Source: Candidatus Methanomethylicus mesodigestus (GTDB taxonomy: Archaea; Thermoproteota; Methanomethylicia; Methanomethylicales; Methanomethylicaceae). From it: 42,361 bases of DNA. Position numbers and translations under genes: made by a program. The notes under the pieces were generated by a model. It saw only the letters and a list, made by a program, of their open reading frames with translations. It was not told the DNA's origin and made no database searches. Of the stretch, positions 7,918-15,906 are shown piece after piece (within the stretch, counting starts at the first letter, position 1; every line of letters starts with the position of its first letter). The DNA lies in contig MAGS01000030.1 in NCBI GenBank assembly GCA_001717005.1, forward strand, positions 46,517-88,877. The letters are read 5' to 3'.

Positions 7918-8478
7918 ATGGGCATGGATCACAAGAAGCTCCTGGAAAAGGCAGCGGTGCTGAAGAATATACCTAGAACGGGATGGCTGCAGCGAGGAGT
8001 GCCGCCCGCTGATGCGGAGACGATCGCCGAACACACGTTTGAGGTCACCTCCATATTGACCATCATAGGCATCGCCGTCCAAGGCTTGAATAAGGACAGG
8101 CTGCTGTTCATGGGTGCGGTGCACGACTGGGGCGAGTCGGTTTCAGGAGACATCCCCAGGAGCCTAACAAGCAGGATCGGGAAGGATATGAAGAGCAGAA
8201 CGGAGATCGAGATAATCAAGGAGATGGCAGAGGAGAGCGGTCTCGAAGAACTTGAGGGCATCTTCCGCGAGTATGAGGAGAGAAAGACCGACGAGGCCAA
8301 ACTTGTCAAATTTGCCGACCTCCTCTCGACGTTGAGGCAGGCCAAGGCATATGCCGAGAGAGGGTTCCGCACGGAAGACATCGTAGCTAGCTGTGGGCAG
8401 GAATTGGAGGAGATAATGGCGCAGCTTGATGGCAAGCTTAGAAGGCAGCTTCGAGCACTTTTATATGATGGAAATTGA
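7918..8478 (+). CDS. HD-domain hydrolase, YfbR/HDDC2-like nucleotidase
   Basis: This is a metal-dependent phosphohydrolase of the HD superfamily, probably a 5'-deoxynucleotidase acting on dNMPs. The motif series is H in AEHTF (about 38-42), HD in AVHDWGES (about 67-74) followed by GDIP, and a late Asp in KFADLLSTL (about 129-137). This AEH...HD..E...GDIP order matches YfbR/HDDC2. The length of 186 aa is usual. ATG 7918 is close behind a TATA-like box. ATG 7924 is an alternative start. The downstream small gene is 29 nt away and probably cotranscribed. Confidence 0.82.
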   Translation: MGMDHKKLLEKAAVLKNIPRTGWLQRGVPPADAETIAEHTFEVTSILTIIGIAVQGLNKDRLLFMGAVHDWGESVSGDIPRSLTSRIGKDMKSRTEIEIIKEMAEESGLEELEGIFREYEERKTDEAKLVKFADLLSTLRQAKAYAERGFRTEDIVASCGQELEEIMAQLDGKLRRQLRALLYDGN

Positions 8479-8507
8479 AGATAGATGAACTCTAGGAGGC
8501 AAAAGGA

Positions 8508-8762
8508 ATGGCAGATAAGGCAAATCAGGATGGCAAGACGTTCTATTTTCCGGTACCTGCGGGCACGCCATACTCGATCATAGCTGAAGCCGTGAACAAA
8601 TTCGATGTGGAGTTGGCGGACAAGGAAGTGAATATTCCGGAGATGTCGGATAGCCCAACGATGCCAAAATCGTGGGTAATCAAGGGAGAGAAGGATCAGC
8701 TCATCAAGGCGCGGGAGCATATAATCAAAAAGATGGAAGAGATGCTTGAGAAGTTCAAGTAA
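8508..8762 (+). CDS. small conserved-looking protein, KH-like, function unknown
   Basis: This is an 84-residue acidic/basic protein beginning MADKANQDGK, with a GGAGG-type ribosome-binding site (CTAGGAGGC) about 10 nt upstream, which supports real translation. It has two predicted alpha/beta halves. The second (SWVIKGEKDQLIKAREHIIKKMEEML) reads like the strand-helix pair of a KH or similar nucleic-acid-binding fold. I do not recognise a named family. It is probably cotranscribed with the HD hydrolase and converges on the HTH regulator of the mcrD-mcrC-mmp5 unit. Confidence 0.7.
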   Translation: MADKANQDGKTFYFPVPAGTPYSIIAEAVNKFDVELADKEVNIPEMSDSPTMPKSWVIKGEKDQLIKAREHIIKKMEEMLEKFK

Positions 8763-8766
8763 CCGC

Positions 8767-9282
8767 TCATCTCTTTTTGTCATCGTCGACAAGTGCCTTG
8801 CTCAGGGCCTTGTCTTCATCAGCGATCTCGGATTGCAGGTCCTTCATTATCAACGAGAATGAGGAGAGAAAGAGCTGCTCGATCGCCCTCCCGGGCGATA
8901 TGCCGATATTTTGGCATGAGGCAGATACCCCATCGGCATTGGACTCCAGAAAAGAGTGGAGGGTCTTTGAGAGGTCTGACGCGAGCGGCTCTGCGATCTT
9001 CTTGTCATACGGGCTGCCCAATCGCTCGATGGAGAAGTCCAAGGAGAAGATCGGAACGCCCCCGTGCACGCAGGTCTTTCTGACCAAGCCGGCCGAATGA
9101 AGCCTCTCAAGCCTGCCTTCCGAATCCTGCTGGGTTATGCCAAGAATCTCAACAATCTTTTCCGCGTTGAGAGGGCCGTCGCTGAGCAGCAGTATTGTCT
9201 CGCGCAGCTGCTCATCCATCATCGAGCTGCAGAAAGCAGGCAGTTTATCGTCAGCTATTGTTAGGCTTGCCATCCTTTTCAC
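8767..9282 (-). CDS. winged helix-turn-helix transcriptional regulator (ArsR-like) at the end of the mcrD-mcrC-mmp5 operon
   Basis: This 171-residue protein has an N-terminal winged HTH (about residues 22-75: MDEQLRETILLLSDG, then LNAEKIVEILGITQQD as the recognition helix region, then GLVRKT...GVPIFSL as the wing). A helical C-terminal half may form a dimer or sensor domain. No metal or ligand site is evident. Its start overlaps the 3' end of mmp5, so it is the last gene of an operon devoted to MCR assembly. ATG 9273 is an alternative start. A role in regulating mcr-related genes is inferred from position only. Confidence 0.75.
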   Translation of the reverse strand: MKRMASLTIADDKLPAFCSSMMDEQLRETILLLSDGPLNAEKIVEILGITQQDSEGRLERLHSAGLVRKTCVHGGVPIFSLDFSIERLGSPYDKKIAEPLASDLSKTLHSFLESNADGVSASCQNIGISPGRAIEQLFLSSFSLIMKDLQSEIADEDKALSKALVDDDKKR

Positions 9283-9724
9283 CCATGGTTTTCAGGAAAG
9301 ACTTGATCTTGGAGACCATTATTTTTGCATCTGCCTCGCCCTTAGGATACGGGACCCGCACGCTAGGGATGCCCCGCCTCTTGATCAGATGGAGTAGGAA
9401 TTCGTTGGTACGCCCGCAGCTGGCGCACCCAAAGAGGGCTTCAGGCTCCTCCACAACTATGGCACCGTCGGCTTCCTCAATCAAAGGACCGATCAAGGCA
9501 AGTCGCCCTCTGACGCCCGCAGGAACCTCTATTGCGGCATATTTGAGCCCCCTTCGGGGAAAATCAGGAGTGATGTTCATTGGAGGTGAGTCGATCTCTG
9601 GCTTGCTCAAGTTCTTGGAGACCTCTTCGCCAAGACCGAGGGGGGTGTGACCCTCCCGGACCACCAAATCGTAAAGTATGAGGCTATTCGGCGGGAATAT
9701 GAAGATCTTTGCCAAACGATCCAC
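9251..9724 (-). CDS. mmp5: methanogenesis marker protein 5
   Basis: This is a methanogen-specific protein of unknown biochemical function that co-occurs with MCR. The 157-residue product has the family's features as I know them: KIFIFPPNSLILYDLV at the start, the IDSPPMNITPDFPRRGLKYA block (about 45-64), EVPAGVRGRLALIGPLIEEA, and the CASCGRTNE cysteine motif near residue 100. The gene overlaps mcrC by about 41 nt upstream and the HTH gene by about 30 nt downstream. TTG 9715 could be the true start. It lies in one operon with mcrD and mcrC, which supports a role in MCR assembly. Confidence 0.85.
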   Translation of the reverse strand: MDRLAKIFIFPPNSLILYDLVVREGHTPLGLGEEVSKNLSKPEIDSPPMNITPDFPRRGLKYAAIEVPAGVRGRLALIGPLIEEADGAIVVEEPEALFGCASCGRTNEFLLHLIKRRGIPSVRVPYPKGEADAKIMVSKIKSFLKTMGEKDGKPNNS

Positions 9725-10376
9725 CTCCTAAGGAGATCTCTCCACTGTTCGCCTTGCTCAACCAGTACTTCACTTTTATAACTATCTCATTCAGCTTGTC
9801 CCTAGGGCAGCTTACGCCCCGCACGACCCCGGTGATGGTGTCCACTATGACTCCGGCGACTTCCACCTTTCCGGGCGGGGGTCTGACTAGGCGCGTGATT
9901 ATGCCAACCTTTGCAAAATCCTCATAGTCCACCGGCGCTTCGCATACAATGATGGTGGGGATATCAGCGTAACGTAAGAAAGACTTCGCCTTGTAGACGA
10001 CATGACCCGTTATGCCGCCCAGATGGAACAGGGCAATCTTAAACCGCCTTACCTGGAAGATCTCCTTTTCATTAATGCCTGCCATTGACCCGCCGGGGGC
10101 GCCACCGTACGGAGATTCGGGAGGCACGCCCGAGCCCGACTCCAGCACAAGGACACTCGTCCGGATCCCTTGCTCTCTCAGACCGTAAGTGATCTCGCAT
10201 ACAGGCTTCGTGATGTGCCTTTTTGAGGGGGACATCGCTACAGCGACAACCTCGAATGTCTCTGATTCCGATATCGTTCCCCTCTGGGCCAGCCCGCCGC
10301 CCTCTCCGATGCCCATCGACTCCCTGCAATCGACGATCTGAGCCTCTCGCCCTATCGACTCTTTCAATGTGATCAC
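9684..10376 (-). CDS. mcrC: methyl-coenzyme M reductase operon protein C (McrC)
   Basis: McrC is a conserved accessory protein of MCR. In Methanothermobacter work it is part of the ATP-dependent activation complex with component A2 and several marker proteins. The family signature is strong: VDCRESMGIGEGGGLAQRGT near the N-terminus, VAMSPSKRHITKPVCEITYG (about 47-66), VLVLESGSGVP, the HLGGITGHVVYKAKSFLR block, VCEAPVDYEDFAKVGI, and a C-terminal SCPRDKLNEIV. At 230 aa it is slightly longer than many McrC proteins because of a C-terminal tail that overlaps mmp5. Its start overlaps the mcrD stop by 4 nt. It lies about 28 kb from mcrBGA rather than inside that operon. Confidence 0.92.
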   Translation of the reverse strand: MITLKESIGREAQIVDCRESMGIGEGGGLAQRGTISESETFEVVAVAMSPSKRHITKPVCEITYGLREQGIRTSVLVLESGSGVPPESPYGGAPGGSMAGINEKEIFQVRRFKIALFHLGGITGHVVYKAKSFLRYADIPTIIVCEAPVDYEDFAKVGIITRLVRPPPGKVEVAGVIVDTITGVVRGVSCPRDKLNEIVIKVKYWLSKANSGEISLGGGSFGKDLHIPAE

Positions 10377-10702
10377 CCACGAACTTTGCCAGAGAGGTAA
10401 TCCTTGACAGTAGGCTTTGGCTTTGTGAATCGCCCCGTTCGTACATCGTACCCGAAGGGCATCGTGGATTCAAACATCGTCTTGAAAGCTTCCAGAACCT
10501 CGTCCGGCGCGGTGCCTGGCGTTAGCCTGATTATGAAACGCCCAATTACCTGTTTGCCATCATGGTATTTTGGACCGTGAATGAGGACCTCGGCGACCCT
10601 ATCATCTGCATCTAGCGCACACATTAGAGGCTCGCCTTGCTTGAGGTTCATCAGCCTTCGGGGCATGAGATCTATTTCCTGTAACTCGATGGAGTCTGAC
10701 AC
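10373..10702 (-). CDS. mcrD: methyl-coenzyme M reductase operon protein D (McrD)
   Basis: McrD binds MCR and is thought to help its assembly or cofactor F430 delivery. Family features are EIDLMPRRLMNL near the start, VLIHGPKYHDGKQVIGRFIIRL, and the highly characteristic C-terminus MPFGYDVRTGRFTKPKPTVKDYLSG. The track ORF begins at ATG 10756, but that region contains a TATA-like CTTTTTATCC (about 10736-10745). GTG 10702 has AAGGTG six nt upstream and leads directly into the conserved region, so it is preferred, giving about 109 aa. GTG 10711 is another option. It is the first gene of the mcrD-mcrC-mmp5-HTH unit, divergent from mmp3. Confidence 0.88.
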   Translation of the reverse strand: MSDSIELQEIDLMPRRLMNLKQGEPLMCALDADDRVAEVLIHGPKYHDGKQVIGRFIIRLTPGTAPDEVLEAFKTMFESTMPFGYDVRTGRFTKPKPTVKDYLSGKVRG

Positions 10703-10735
10703 TGCAGGCACCTTAGCTAAATAGCCCAAGCAGGA

Positions 10736-10790
10736 GGATAAAAAGATTAGCTTCAACTGCGCCCGAACGAGCAGTTTTTATTATTCCATT
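10736..10790. promoter_or_regulatory. divergent promoter region between mcrD and mmp3
   Basis: The minus strand has CTTTTTATCC about 35-40 nt before the preferred mcrD start. The plus strand has AGTTTTTATTATTCC (about 10773-10787) about 40-50 nt before the mmp3 start. This short region would drive both halves of the MCR maturation cluster, so it is a candidate site for joint regulation. Confidence 0.5.
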
Positions 10791-10824
10791 CTATTAACTA
10801 GACTACAGGCTGGGAAAGCATCAG

Positions 10825-12348
10825 TTGAAGGTCACTATAAACGGGCAGATCACCGATGCGGCATCCGGGACAACGGTCGAGCAGGCGTTGAAGCGGATGG
10901 GCGAGCCCGACAAGGGATGCATCCTGTCCGTAAGGAAGAAGGTCGCAGTCGAGAAGGTGGCGACGGATCTCTTCCGGATCGAGACGACGAGAGGCAGCCT
11001 CATAATCAGGATAGATTGTCAGAGGGTGTTCGACGGATGGAGGAGGCACTTCAAATCGTTCGAAGGAACGAGCGTAAGATGGTCTACGAGGGATGCGACG
11101 GTATTTGGGCAGATAGTAACTGATTTTGAGCCCTCCGACGAGCAGTTTGAGATGAAGAAGAATGAGGTTGCGCTAAGCCTCTCAGGGTTCAGTAGCGAGA
11201 ATACCCATCTAGTCTTTGGGAAGAAGACCCACGTAGGGAACTATTCCCCTCCGAAGGGGTGCGGCGCTATAGGCAGGGTGGTGTACGGGAGGCACCTCAT
11301 AGGGAATATGAAGATGGGAGACAAGATAATCAAGATCGAACCGATCATAGAAATGAAGGAGGCGGCCAAATCGGTCCTCAAGATCGACGGCGATTATGTG
11401 CTTGAGGATGGCGACAGCATAATCACCAAGATGCTCATAGAGCTGGAGGGCACGTCCCCGGCGTCGAGCGAGCACGTCTATAATGTGCTGGGGAAGGGTT
11501 GGCTGGAGGTCAGGTCTAAAACAAGCAGGTTCATATCGGACAACAGGGTTGGCCTCGCCTCGCTTGCGACTGAAGGTCTGGGCGTGAGGCAACGTGGGAC
11601 ACTGACCGTGAGAAACACGGGGAGCAGCGCGGGCGGGATCTACGTGTATACGTCCGAGGCGCCGCTCAGCGCGAGCCACTCGATAGTAGGGCATGTTGTC
11701 AGCGGCATGGAGCTTGCTGATGTGTCGGATGAGGGAGACAGAATTGCGGTGGCCATTTCCCAAGAACGCATAGACCTGCTGGGCAAAACACAGAGCGAGG
11801 CTGAAGCGTTCCTGGCAAAGCTTGGGATAAAGGCCGAGAGGCAGGGCGACACATCTGACTCTGCGATCGTGGTCGAGCATTCGCCGAGCAACTCCTTGGA
11901 GATCGTTTCGAAGAGGGAGGTGCAGACGATCGGCGCAGGCAAGGAGAAGATCCTGAAGGTCCGCCTTTACGTCAAGGATGCGCCGGCATCTGTAAGGTAC
12001 TTCAGGGTTGCCACCGGTCTTGAACTGCGGAGGTTTGGGAAGCTGAAGACATACTTCTCAACCCCGAAGATGGACCTGATACTATTCAAGGGCAATGATG
12101 CGCTGGCCAAGGGGCTGATGCCAGAGAATATTCCGGGTGCGATAGTCAAAAGCGGTCAGATCGGCGTTACCAACACTGTGAAGAAGTTCACTGGAATGAT
12201 TGGCGTAAGATTCACAAGCAGCGACAAATTCGGACCCACGGCCGAAGCCTTTGATGGGACGAACCTGATTGGCGAGGTCGCCGGCAACATTGAGGTGCTA
12301 AGGGAGCTAAAGGAGGGGACCGAGATTTACATCTTGGAGGCACGGTGA
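10825..12348 (+). CDS. mmp3: methanogenesis marker protein 3 (UPF0288 family)
   Basis: Mmp3 is a methanogen-specific protein reported in the MCR activation complex. The 507-residue product opens with a ubiquitin-like strand pattern (VTINGQITDAASGTTVEQAL, with ILSVRKK soon after). A cyclophilin-like segment contains IYVYTSEAPLSASHSIVGHVVSGMELADVSDEGDRI (about 272-307). A C-terminal repeat region includes VRYFRVATGLELRRFGKLKTYFS and KKFTGMIGVRF. Size and order match the family. The start is TTG 10825 with GGGAAAG about 8-14 nt upstream. The stop overlaps the mmp6 start. It is the first gene of a seven-gene plus-strand operon. Confidence 0.9.
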   Translation: MKVTINGQITDAASGTTVEQALKRMGEPDKGCILSVRKKVAVEKVATDLFRIETTRGSLIIRIDCQRVFDGWRRHFKSFEGTSVRWSTRDATVFGQIVTDFEPSDEQFEMKKNEVALSLSGFSSENTHLVFGKKTHVGNYSPPKGCGAIGRVVYGRHLIGNMKMGDKIIKIEPIIEMKEAAKSVLKIDGDYVLEDGDSIITKMLIELEGTSPASSEHVYNVLGKGWLEVRSKTSRFISDNRVGLASLATEGLGVRQRGTLTVRNTGSSAGGIYVYTSEAPLSASHSIVGHVVSGMELADVSDEGDRIAVAISQERIDLLGKTQSEAEAFLAKLGIKAERQGDTSDSAIVVEHSPSNSLEIVSKREVQTIGAGKEKILKVRLYVKDAPASVRYFRVATGLELRRFGKLKTYFSTPKMDLILFKGNDALAKGLMPENIPGAIVKSGQIGVTNTVKKFTGMIGVRFTSSDKFGPTAEAFDGTNLIGEVAGNIEVLRELKEGTEIYILEAR

Positions 12349-12761
12349 TGATAAAGACATACCTTGTGGTGCTCGCCTCAGACTCCAACTTGACGCCGTC
12401 CATGCTCGCAGAGAAGGTTTCGGCCCGAGGGGACGTTGATTACAAAGAGACCTGCTACGGCCTGCTTCTGGAGGGTGAGGAGGAGAAGGTGATGAAGGCA
12501 ATCGATGAGTTAAAGGCCATGGATCCAAGCAGGGTCTTTTACAAGCAGAGAGGGTACAAAATAGGCGACAGCCGCATCTGCCGCGCTAAGAGGGGAGGCG
12601 GCCCCCGACCTGGCTACCATATGCTTTCCATGGAGAGGGAGGTTCTGAAGAATGTTTCAAAGGCGCTGGAGAGCCCGGTGGTCGAGGTCAAGGAGGGTGA
12701 CGAGAAGCGCAAGATCGCGGTCGACAAACTCAAGAAGATTGTTGAGAGCAGTGAGAGCTGA
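12345..12761 (+). CDS. mmp6: methanogenesis marker protein 6
   Basis: This is a methanogen-specific protein of 138 residues with no established biochemical function. It shows a ferredoxin-like alpha/beta N-terminal half (YLVVLASDSNLTPSMLAEKV; VDYKETCYGLLLEGEEEKV) and the characteristic ending SRICRAKRGGGPRPGYHML at about residues 79-97, which I recognise from the Mmp6 family. The gene overlaps mmp3 by 4 nt and is followed directly by mmp17, so all are cotranslated. Its position inside the MCR activation gene set suggests an assembly role. Confidence 0.87.
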   Translation: MMIKTYLVVLASDSNLTPSMLAEKVSARGDVDYKETCYGLLLEGEEEKVMKAIDELKAMDPSRVFYKQRGYKIGDSRICRAKRGGGPRPGYHMLSMEREVLKNVSKALESPVVEVKEGDEKRKIAVDKLKKIVESSES

Positions 12762-13310
12762 ATGCAGACATTCGTTGATTCGACAGATAGAACGGGCGGC
12801 GAGCAGTACAAGTACATAGCCGAGAAGATGGTCGAGGATCTTGGGCTGACGGGCACTGTAGAAGGGATCTGGATGTGCATAAGGCCTGAAGAGCCCTTCT
12901 TCATAATCAGCATCAGATACAAAGAATTCGTTGGCAAGAACACGATAGCAGAGCTAGGGAGCGTGGAGTCCCGCAACGAAGGGGTCAAGATAACACTGTT
13001 CAGCGAGGTTGATGTTGGAGATGCCCTCAAGACGCTCTGGGGGGCTTACGGAAGAGACAGGGTAGAGCAGGGCGGCAGGATGGATATTAGGGTCAACGGT
13101 GTTGAGGCGGAGGATGTGAAGGGCATTAAGATACGAGAAAAGCCCGTAGATGTTGGGTCAAAGGTGAATGAGCTCGCACTGCGCATAATACCTGAGGGGT
13201 TCCGCGTGAGGCATGTGACGAAGAAAGAGGGGGAGATCACAATAGTCGCTGCCGAGGATCCGATAAAGGAAGAGTGGAAGAGGCAAGCCGAAGCTGCATG
13301 GAGGGCATGA
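12762..13310 (+). CDS. mmp17: methanogenesis marker protein 17
   Basis: Mmp17 is one of the proteins co-purifying with the MCR activation machinery. The 182-residue product has GGEQYKYIAEKMVEDLGL near the N-terminus, a central alpha/beta part with VGKNTIAELGSVESR, and LKTLWGAYGRDRVEQGGRMDI (about 89-109), with a final basic/acidic C-terminal segment. Length and order fit TIGR-type Mmp17. The start codon follows the mmp6 stop directly (TGA then ATG), and the gene is two nt from mmp7. The assignment rests partly on the gene order mmp3-mmp6-mmp17-mmp7. Confidence 0.8.
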   Translation: MQTFVDSTDRTGGEQYKYIAEKMVEDLGLTGTVEGIWMCIRPEEPFFIISIRYKEFVGKNTIAELGSVESRNEGVKITLFSEVDVGDALKTLWGAYGRDRVEQGGRMDIRVNGVEAEDVKGIKIREKPVDVGSKVNELALRIIPEGFRVRHVTKKEGEITIVAAEDPIKEEWKRQAEAAWRA

Positions 13311-13311
13311 T

Positions 13312-14220
13312 ATGCTGAAGTACCTCCTCTTTGAGGGCGGCATATACAAGCACGAGATGATAACGGAATTCCTAGAGGATGTTGGCGGATTCATCGTCCA
13401 GAAGAATGTTGCCGGGCTGGACCTGATAATGAATCTGGCAGTTCCAGAGGAGGAGCTTGAGAATGTAAAGAAATTGGCAGCCGAGCTCAAGGGCAAGATC
13501 AAGCTAGCGCCGCTCATCGGGGTCGAGGTTGCAGTCGTAGCGCCGACCCTTTCGAGGCATCATCTCCCGCATCCGGCTTGCGACGTTGCGGAGAACCTCA
13601 GGAGGCACGGGGCGAAGACAAACATCATCGGGCTCTCGCGCGGCGTCGGGCAGAAGATAGTGCACAGCTCCCCCATGGAGAGGGAGCTGATAGAAGAGCA
13701 TGATATAGCGGTATTCACGCTTGGCAATTTTGAGAGATGTTTAACCAAGTATAAACCCCCTCTCTACAAGGATCTGGCAATCCCGGTGATTGTAACAGGA
13801 GGGCCACAACTCGGGAGCATGGAAGGGGCGCAGGGGTACGTCGGCGGGATCGGAAGGTATCCCGAACGAGCAAGGACGGGAGACATGATAGACAAGCTCA
13901 GGTCGGTCTCGGAACTGGCGGGGACGGTGGTCGAGGAGAGGCGCCGGGAGCTGGATCTAGACCCGCTGGTCCTAGAGCCGACAGTCGTAAAGGAGGAGGT
14001 TGAGAGGCAGATACCTGAGGCGAAGGAGGCGCTCTCGCCAAACCCGGTTACCCTAAAGATAGACGGGGTAAGGATCAAGCTCCAGTATGACGACTACAAG
14101 GAAAAGGTGAGCAACACAGTAATTAATGGCAAGCGCCTAGGGGAGTTCTCAGTAGTTAAGAGATCGCAGATGAGGGATTACATACTAGTGAAGATTCTTC
14201 CAGCATCGATGTTCCAGTGA
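13312..14220 (+). CDS. mmp7: methanogenesis marker protein 7
   Basis: Mmp7 is a conserved methanogen protein found in the MCR activation complex. Clear family blocks are YLLFEGGIYKHEMITEFLED at the start, VAPTLSRHHLPHPACDVAE (about 75-93, with a His-His and one Cys), LRRHGAKTNIIGLSRGVGQK, HDIAVFTLGNFERC and IPVIVTGGPQ. The 302 aa length is normal. The HHLPHPACD motif and the FERC cysteine are possible metal or cluster ligands (inference). The gene sits 2 nt after mmp17 and 9 nt before the AtwA paralogue. Confidence 0.9.
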   Translation: MLKYLLFEGGIYKHEMITEFLEDVGGFIVQKNVAGLDLIMNLAVPEEELENVKKLAAELKGKIKLAPLIGVEVAVVAPTLSRHHLPHPACDVAENLRRHGAKTNIIGLSRGVGQKIVHSSPMERELIEEHDIAVFTLGNFERCLTKYKPPLYKDLAIPVIVTGGPQLGSMEGAQGYVGGIGRYPERARTGDMIDKLRSVSELAGTVVEERRRELDLDPLVLEPTVVKEEVERQIPEAKEALSPNPVTLKIDGVRIKLQYDDYKEKVSNTVINGKRLGEFSVVKRSQMRDYILVKILPASMFQ

Positions 14221-14229
14221 GGGCTGACA

Positions 14230-15906
14230 ATGTTTCTTGAGGTTAGGGGATTAAAGAAGACATACCTTGACGGCAAAATAATGGCGTTGAACGACATATC
14301 ATTCACACTAGGTAATGGCGAGATACTTGGAGTCCTGGGCGGGAGTGGTGCCGGAAAGAGCAGCTTATTGCGGATATTGAGAGGGTTTGAGCCATTTGAC
14401 AGCGGCCTGATCAAGATCGGCGATATTGAAGTAAGGCCTGATTCGCCAAAGAGCACTTACCTTGAGCTCCAAGAAAAGACTGCGATCCAGCTGCAGAGGA
14501 ACTTCGGCCTATGGCCAGACTCGCCGGCAGAAAATGTGATCAGGGCGATCAGGTACTCCGAAACTGGCGAGGAGTCGATGCCGCAGGATGAGGCGGAATA
14601 CGAGGAGTACAGGGCAAAGGCTATGGAGCTGCTTAAGATAGTGCGGCTGGAGGGGAGGGCAGACCTGTGGTCGGAGGTGCTGAGCGGAGGGGAGAAGCAG
14701 AGGCTGATCGTCGCAAGGCAGATTGCTAGGAGGCCAAAGCTGCTTCTGCTGGACGAACCCGGGACGATGACGTGCCCTGAGACCAGAATAGACCTGATCG
14801 ATGCGCTCAGGAGGGCAAACAAGGAGCTCGACATGGCGATAATATTTGCCTCCCACAACCCCGATTTCCACAGGGCGCTTGCCAAGAGGATGATACGGAT
14901 TGATGCCGGAAAGATTGCGGACAGCGGCGACGTGGATGGCGTTTTGAGCAGATATCTCTCGAAGATCGATGCGCCGCTGCCAAAGACCGCACTGAAAGGG
15001 CCGGTGGCAATGACTTTCAAGGACGTTTCAAAGGTTTACAAGCTCATACCGTACGGCAAGGTCTTTGAGCTGCATAATACAAACCTTGAGTTCAGGCGCG
15101 GGGAGATAACAGGCATTATCGGCCCATCAGGGGCAGGGAAGACAGTGATACTGAGGATGCTGGCAGGGCTCGAGATGCCCGACGCCGGAGAGGCCAGCGT
15201 CCTATACAAGGACGAGTGGATCAAGCTTCAGAAACTTGGCAGGGCCAGCATGCATGCAAGGAGGCAGATCGGGATCCTTCACCAGGAGTTTGACCTATCA
15301 TACTGGTCGAGAGTCCTGGAGCTCTTCGCTGCAAAGGTAGGGATCAAGGATTACAATATGGTAGAGGGGGCGCTCGAGAGGGCAAGGAAGGCGGGGATCA
15401 GCGATGAGACCGTCGATGCGATCCACAGGGTAGCTGAAATGCCGGATTCGGAGATCCAAGCAAAGTTGAGGGAGATTGGGATAGATCGCGATATCCTCAA
15501 GGAACTCTTCAGAAGCAAGGACCCAGAGACGGCGAAGGACGTCGCGCTCTCGGCTTTGGGTTTGATGGGTCTTGGCGGTGAGATGCTCGACAGGCACGTG
15601 TACGAGCTCTCTGGGGGCGAGAAGGTCAGGATCGCGCTCGCGCTGGCGGTGATCGCAAAGCCGCGCATACTGATACTTGATGAGCCGTTCGGGGACCTAG
15701 ATCCGCTGACGCTCAGGAAAGTTTCCAACTCGCTGAAGCGAATAAAGCAGTCGTTGAAACCAGCCATTGTGCTTGTGAGCCACCAGCTTGACTTCGTCGA
15801 GGAAGTATCAGATAGATGCGTTTTGATTGAGGATGGGAAAGTGGTAGCGGACGGGCGGCCGAAAGAGGTAGTAAGTAGATTCATGGAGAGATGTGAACAT
15901 GTTTGA
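14230..15906 (+). CDS. MCR component A2 (AtwA)-like double ABC ATPase, paralogue without zinc ribbon
   Basis: This soluble protein has two fused ABC nucleotide-binding domains and no membrane part. NBD1 has Walker A GGSGAGKSS (about 37-45), LSGGEKQR (about 153-160), Walker B LLLLDEPGTM and H-loop ASHNPDF. NBD2 has GPSGAGKTV (about 297-305), LSGGEKVRIALALAV, ILILDEPFGDLDP and VSHQLDF. Component A2 supplies ATP-driven conformational change in MCR reductive activation. This 558-aa copy lacks the CxxC...CxxC zinc ribbon found in NBD1 of the second A2 in this window (30480-32078) and has a longer helical insert in NBD2. Its place between mmp7 and a RACo-like gene suggests a specialised activation partner. 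Confidence 0.85.
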   Translation: MFLEVRGLKKTYLDGKIMALNDISFTLGNGEILGVLGGSGAGKSSLLRILRGFEPFDSGLIKIGDIEVRPDSPKSTYLELQEKTAIQLQRNFGLWPDSPAENVIRAIRYSETGEESMPQDEAEYEEYRAKAMELLKIVRLEGRADLWSEVLSGGEKQRLIVARQIARRPKLLLLDEPGTMTCPETRIDLIDALRRANKELDMAIIFASHNPDFHRALAKRMIRIDAGKIADSGDVDGVLSRYLSKIDAPLPKTALKGPVAMTFKDVSKVYKLIPYGKVFELHNTNLEFRRGEITGIIGPSGAGKTVILRMLAGLEMPDAGEASVLYKDEWIKLQKLGRASMHARRQIGILHQEFDLSYWSRVLELFAAKVGIKDYNMVEGALERARKAGISDETVDAIHRVAEMPDSEIQAKLREIGIDRDILKELFRSKDPETAKDVALSALGLMGLGGEMLDRHVYELSGGEKVRIALALAVIAKPRILILDEPFGDLDPLTLRKVSNSLKRIKQSLKPAIVLVSHQLDFVEEVSDRCVLIEDGKVVADGRPKEVVSRFMERCEHV

